The notes under the pieces are model-generated. The model worked only from the letters and a program-made list of their open reading frames with translations. It ran no database searches and was not told the DNA's origin. A program made the position numbers and the translations under genes. Shown here piece by piece: positions 63,994-64,000 of a DNA stretch of 64,000 bases. The number at the start of each line of letters is the position of its first letter. Within the stretch, counting starts at the first letter, position 1. Source of the stretch: Diprion similis (lineage: Eukaryota; Arthropoda; Insecta; Hymenoptera; Diprionidae); NCBI RefSeq assembly GCF_021155765.1, contig NC_060116.1, positions 14,835,084 to 14,899,083 of the forward strand. Direction: 5' to 3'.

Positions 63994-64000
63994 TTCTAGG

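Overview
The window looks like nuclear DNA from an insect. It is sparse in coding sequence, has small phase-0 introns with GTGAGT donors, arthropod TATA/TCAGT core promoters, no strong CpG depletion, many microsatellites and no obvious intact transposon. Hymenoptera, perhaps a sawfly-like lineage, would fit, but the order is an inference. There are no prokaryotic operons, no rRNA, no CRISPR array and no convincing tRNA.

Two genes stand out clearly, both on the + strand in the middle of the window. Gene A (coding exons 29691-29953, 30276-30533 and 30659-31060, plus a start exon further upstream) and gene B (35592-35948 and 36346-36663) encode secreted, helix-rich, four-cysteine proteins. They share a W-x-H-x-CG block near the N-terminus, an LPKLHxxLQ+F block, an LCEVE block and a C-terminal amphipathic helix containing a tryptophan. 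They are therefore tandem paralogues. Their form (signal peptide, about 200-280 mature residues, few cysteines, all-helical, AU-rich 3' UTRs) is that of helical cytokines. The best working hypothesis is a fast-evolving unpaired/IL-6-type ligand pair acting through JAK/STAT. Gene A ends in a long Lys/Arg/Gly tail that gene B lacks, which suggests one matrix-bound and one diffusible ligand.

A third signal-peptide exon lies at 54949-55039 behind a TATA box. It could open a third member of the cluster (Drosophila upd genes also form a clustered trio) or encode a separate small secreted peptide. No later exon matching the family could be found before the window ends.

Region by region: 1-29.5 kb is almost free of supported coding sequence. 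It holds simple repeats, several GC/CpG-rich blocks (21.88-22.57, 24.84-25.2 and 26.8-28.1 kb) that may be promoters or 5' UTR exons, a possible noncoding first exon at 15.3 kb and a weak spliced minus-strand candidate at 0.5-1.2 kb. Gene A lies at 29.5-33 kb with a long AT-rich 3' region. Gene B and its strong promoter lie at 35.4-37.4 kb. The stretch from 37.4 to 54.6 kb is intergenic with weak candidates only. Gene C's first exon is at 54.7-55.0 kb, and 55-64 kb is intronic or intergenic with microsatellites, a perfect 13-bp hairpin and a few unconvincing open frames.
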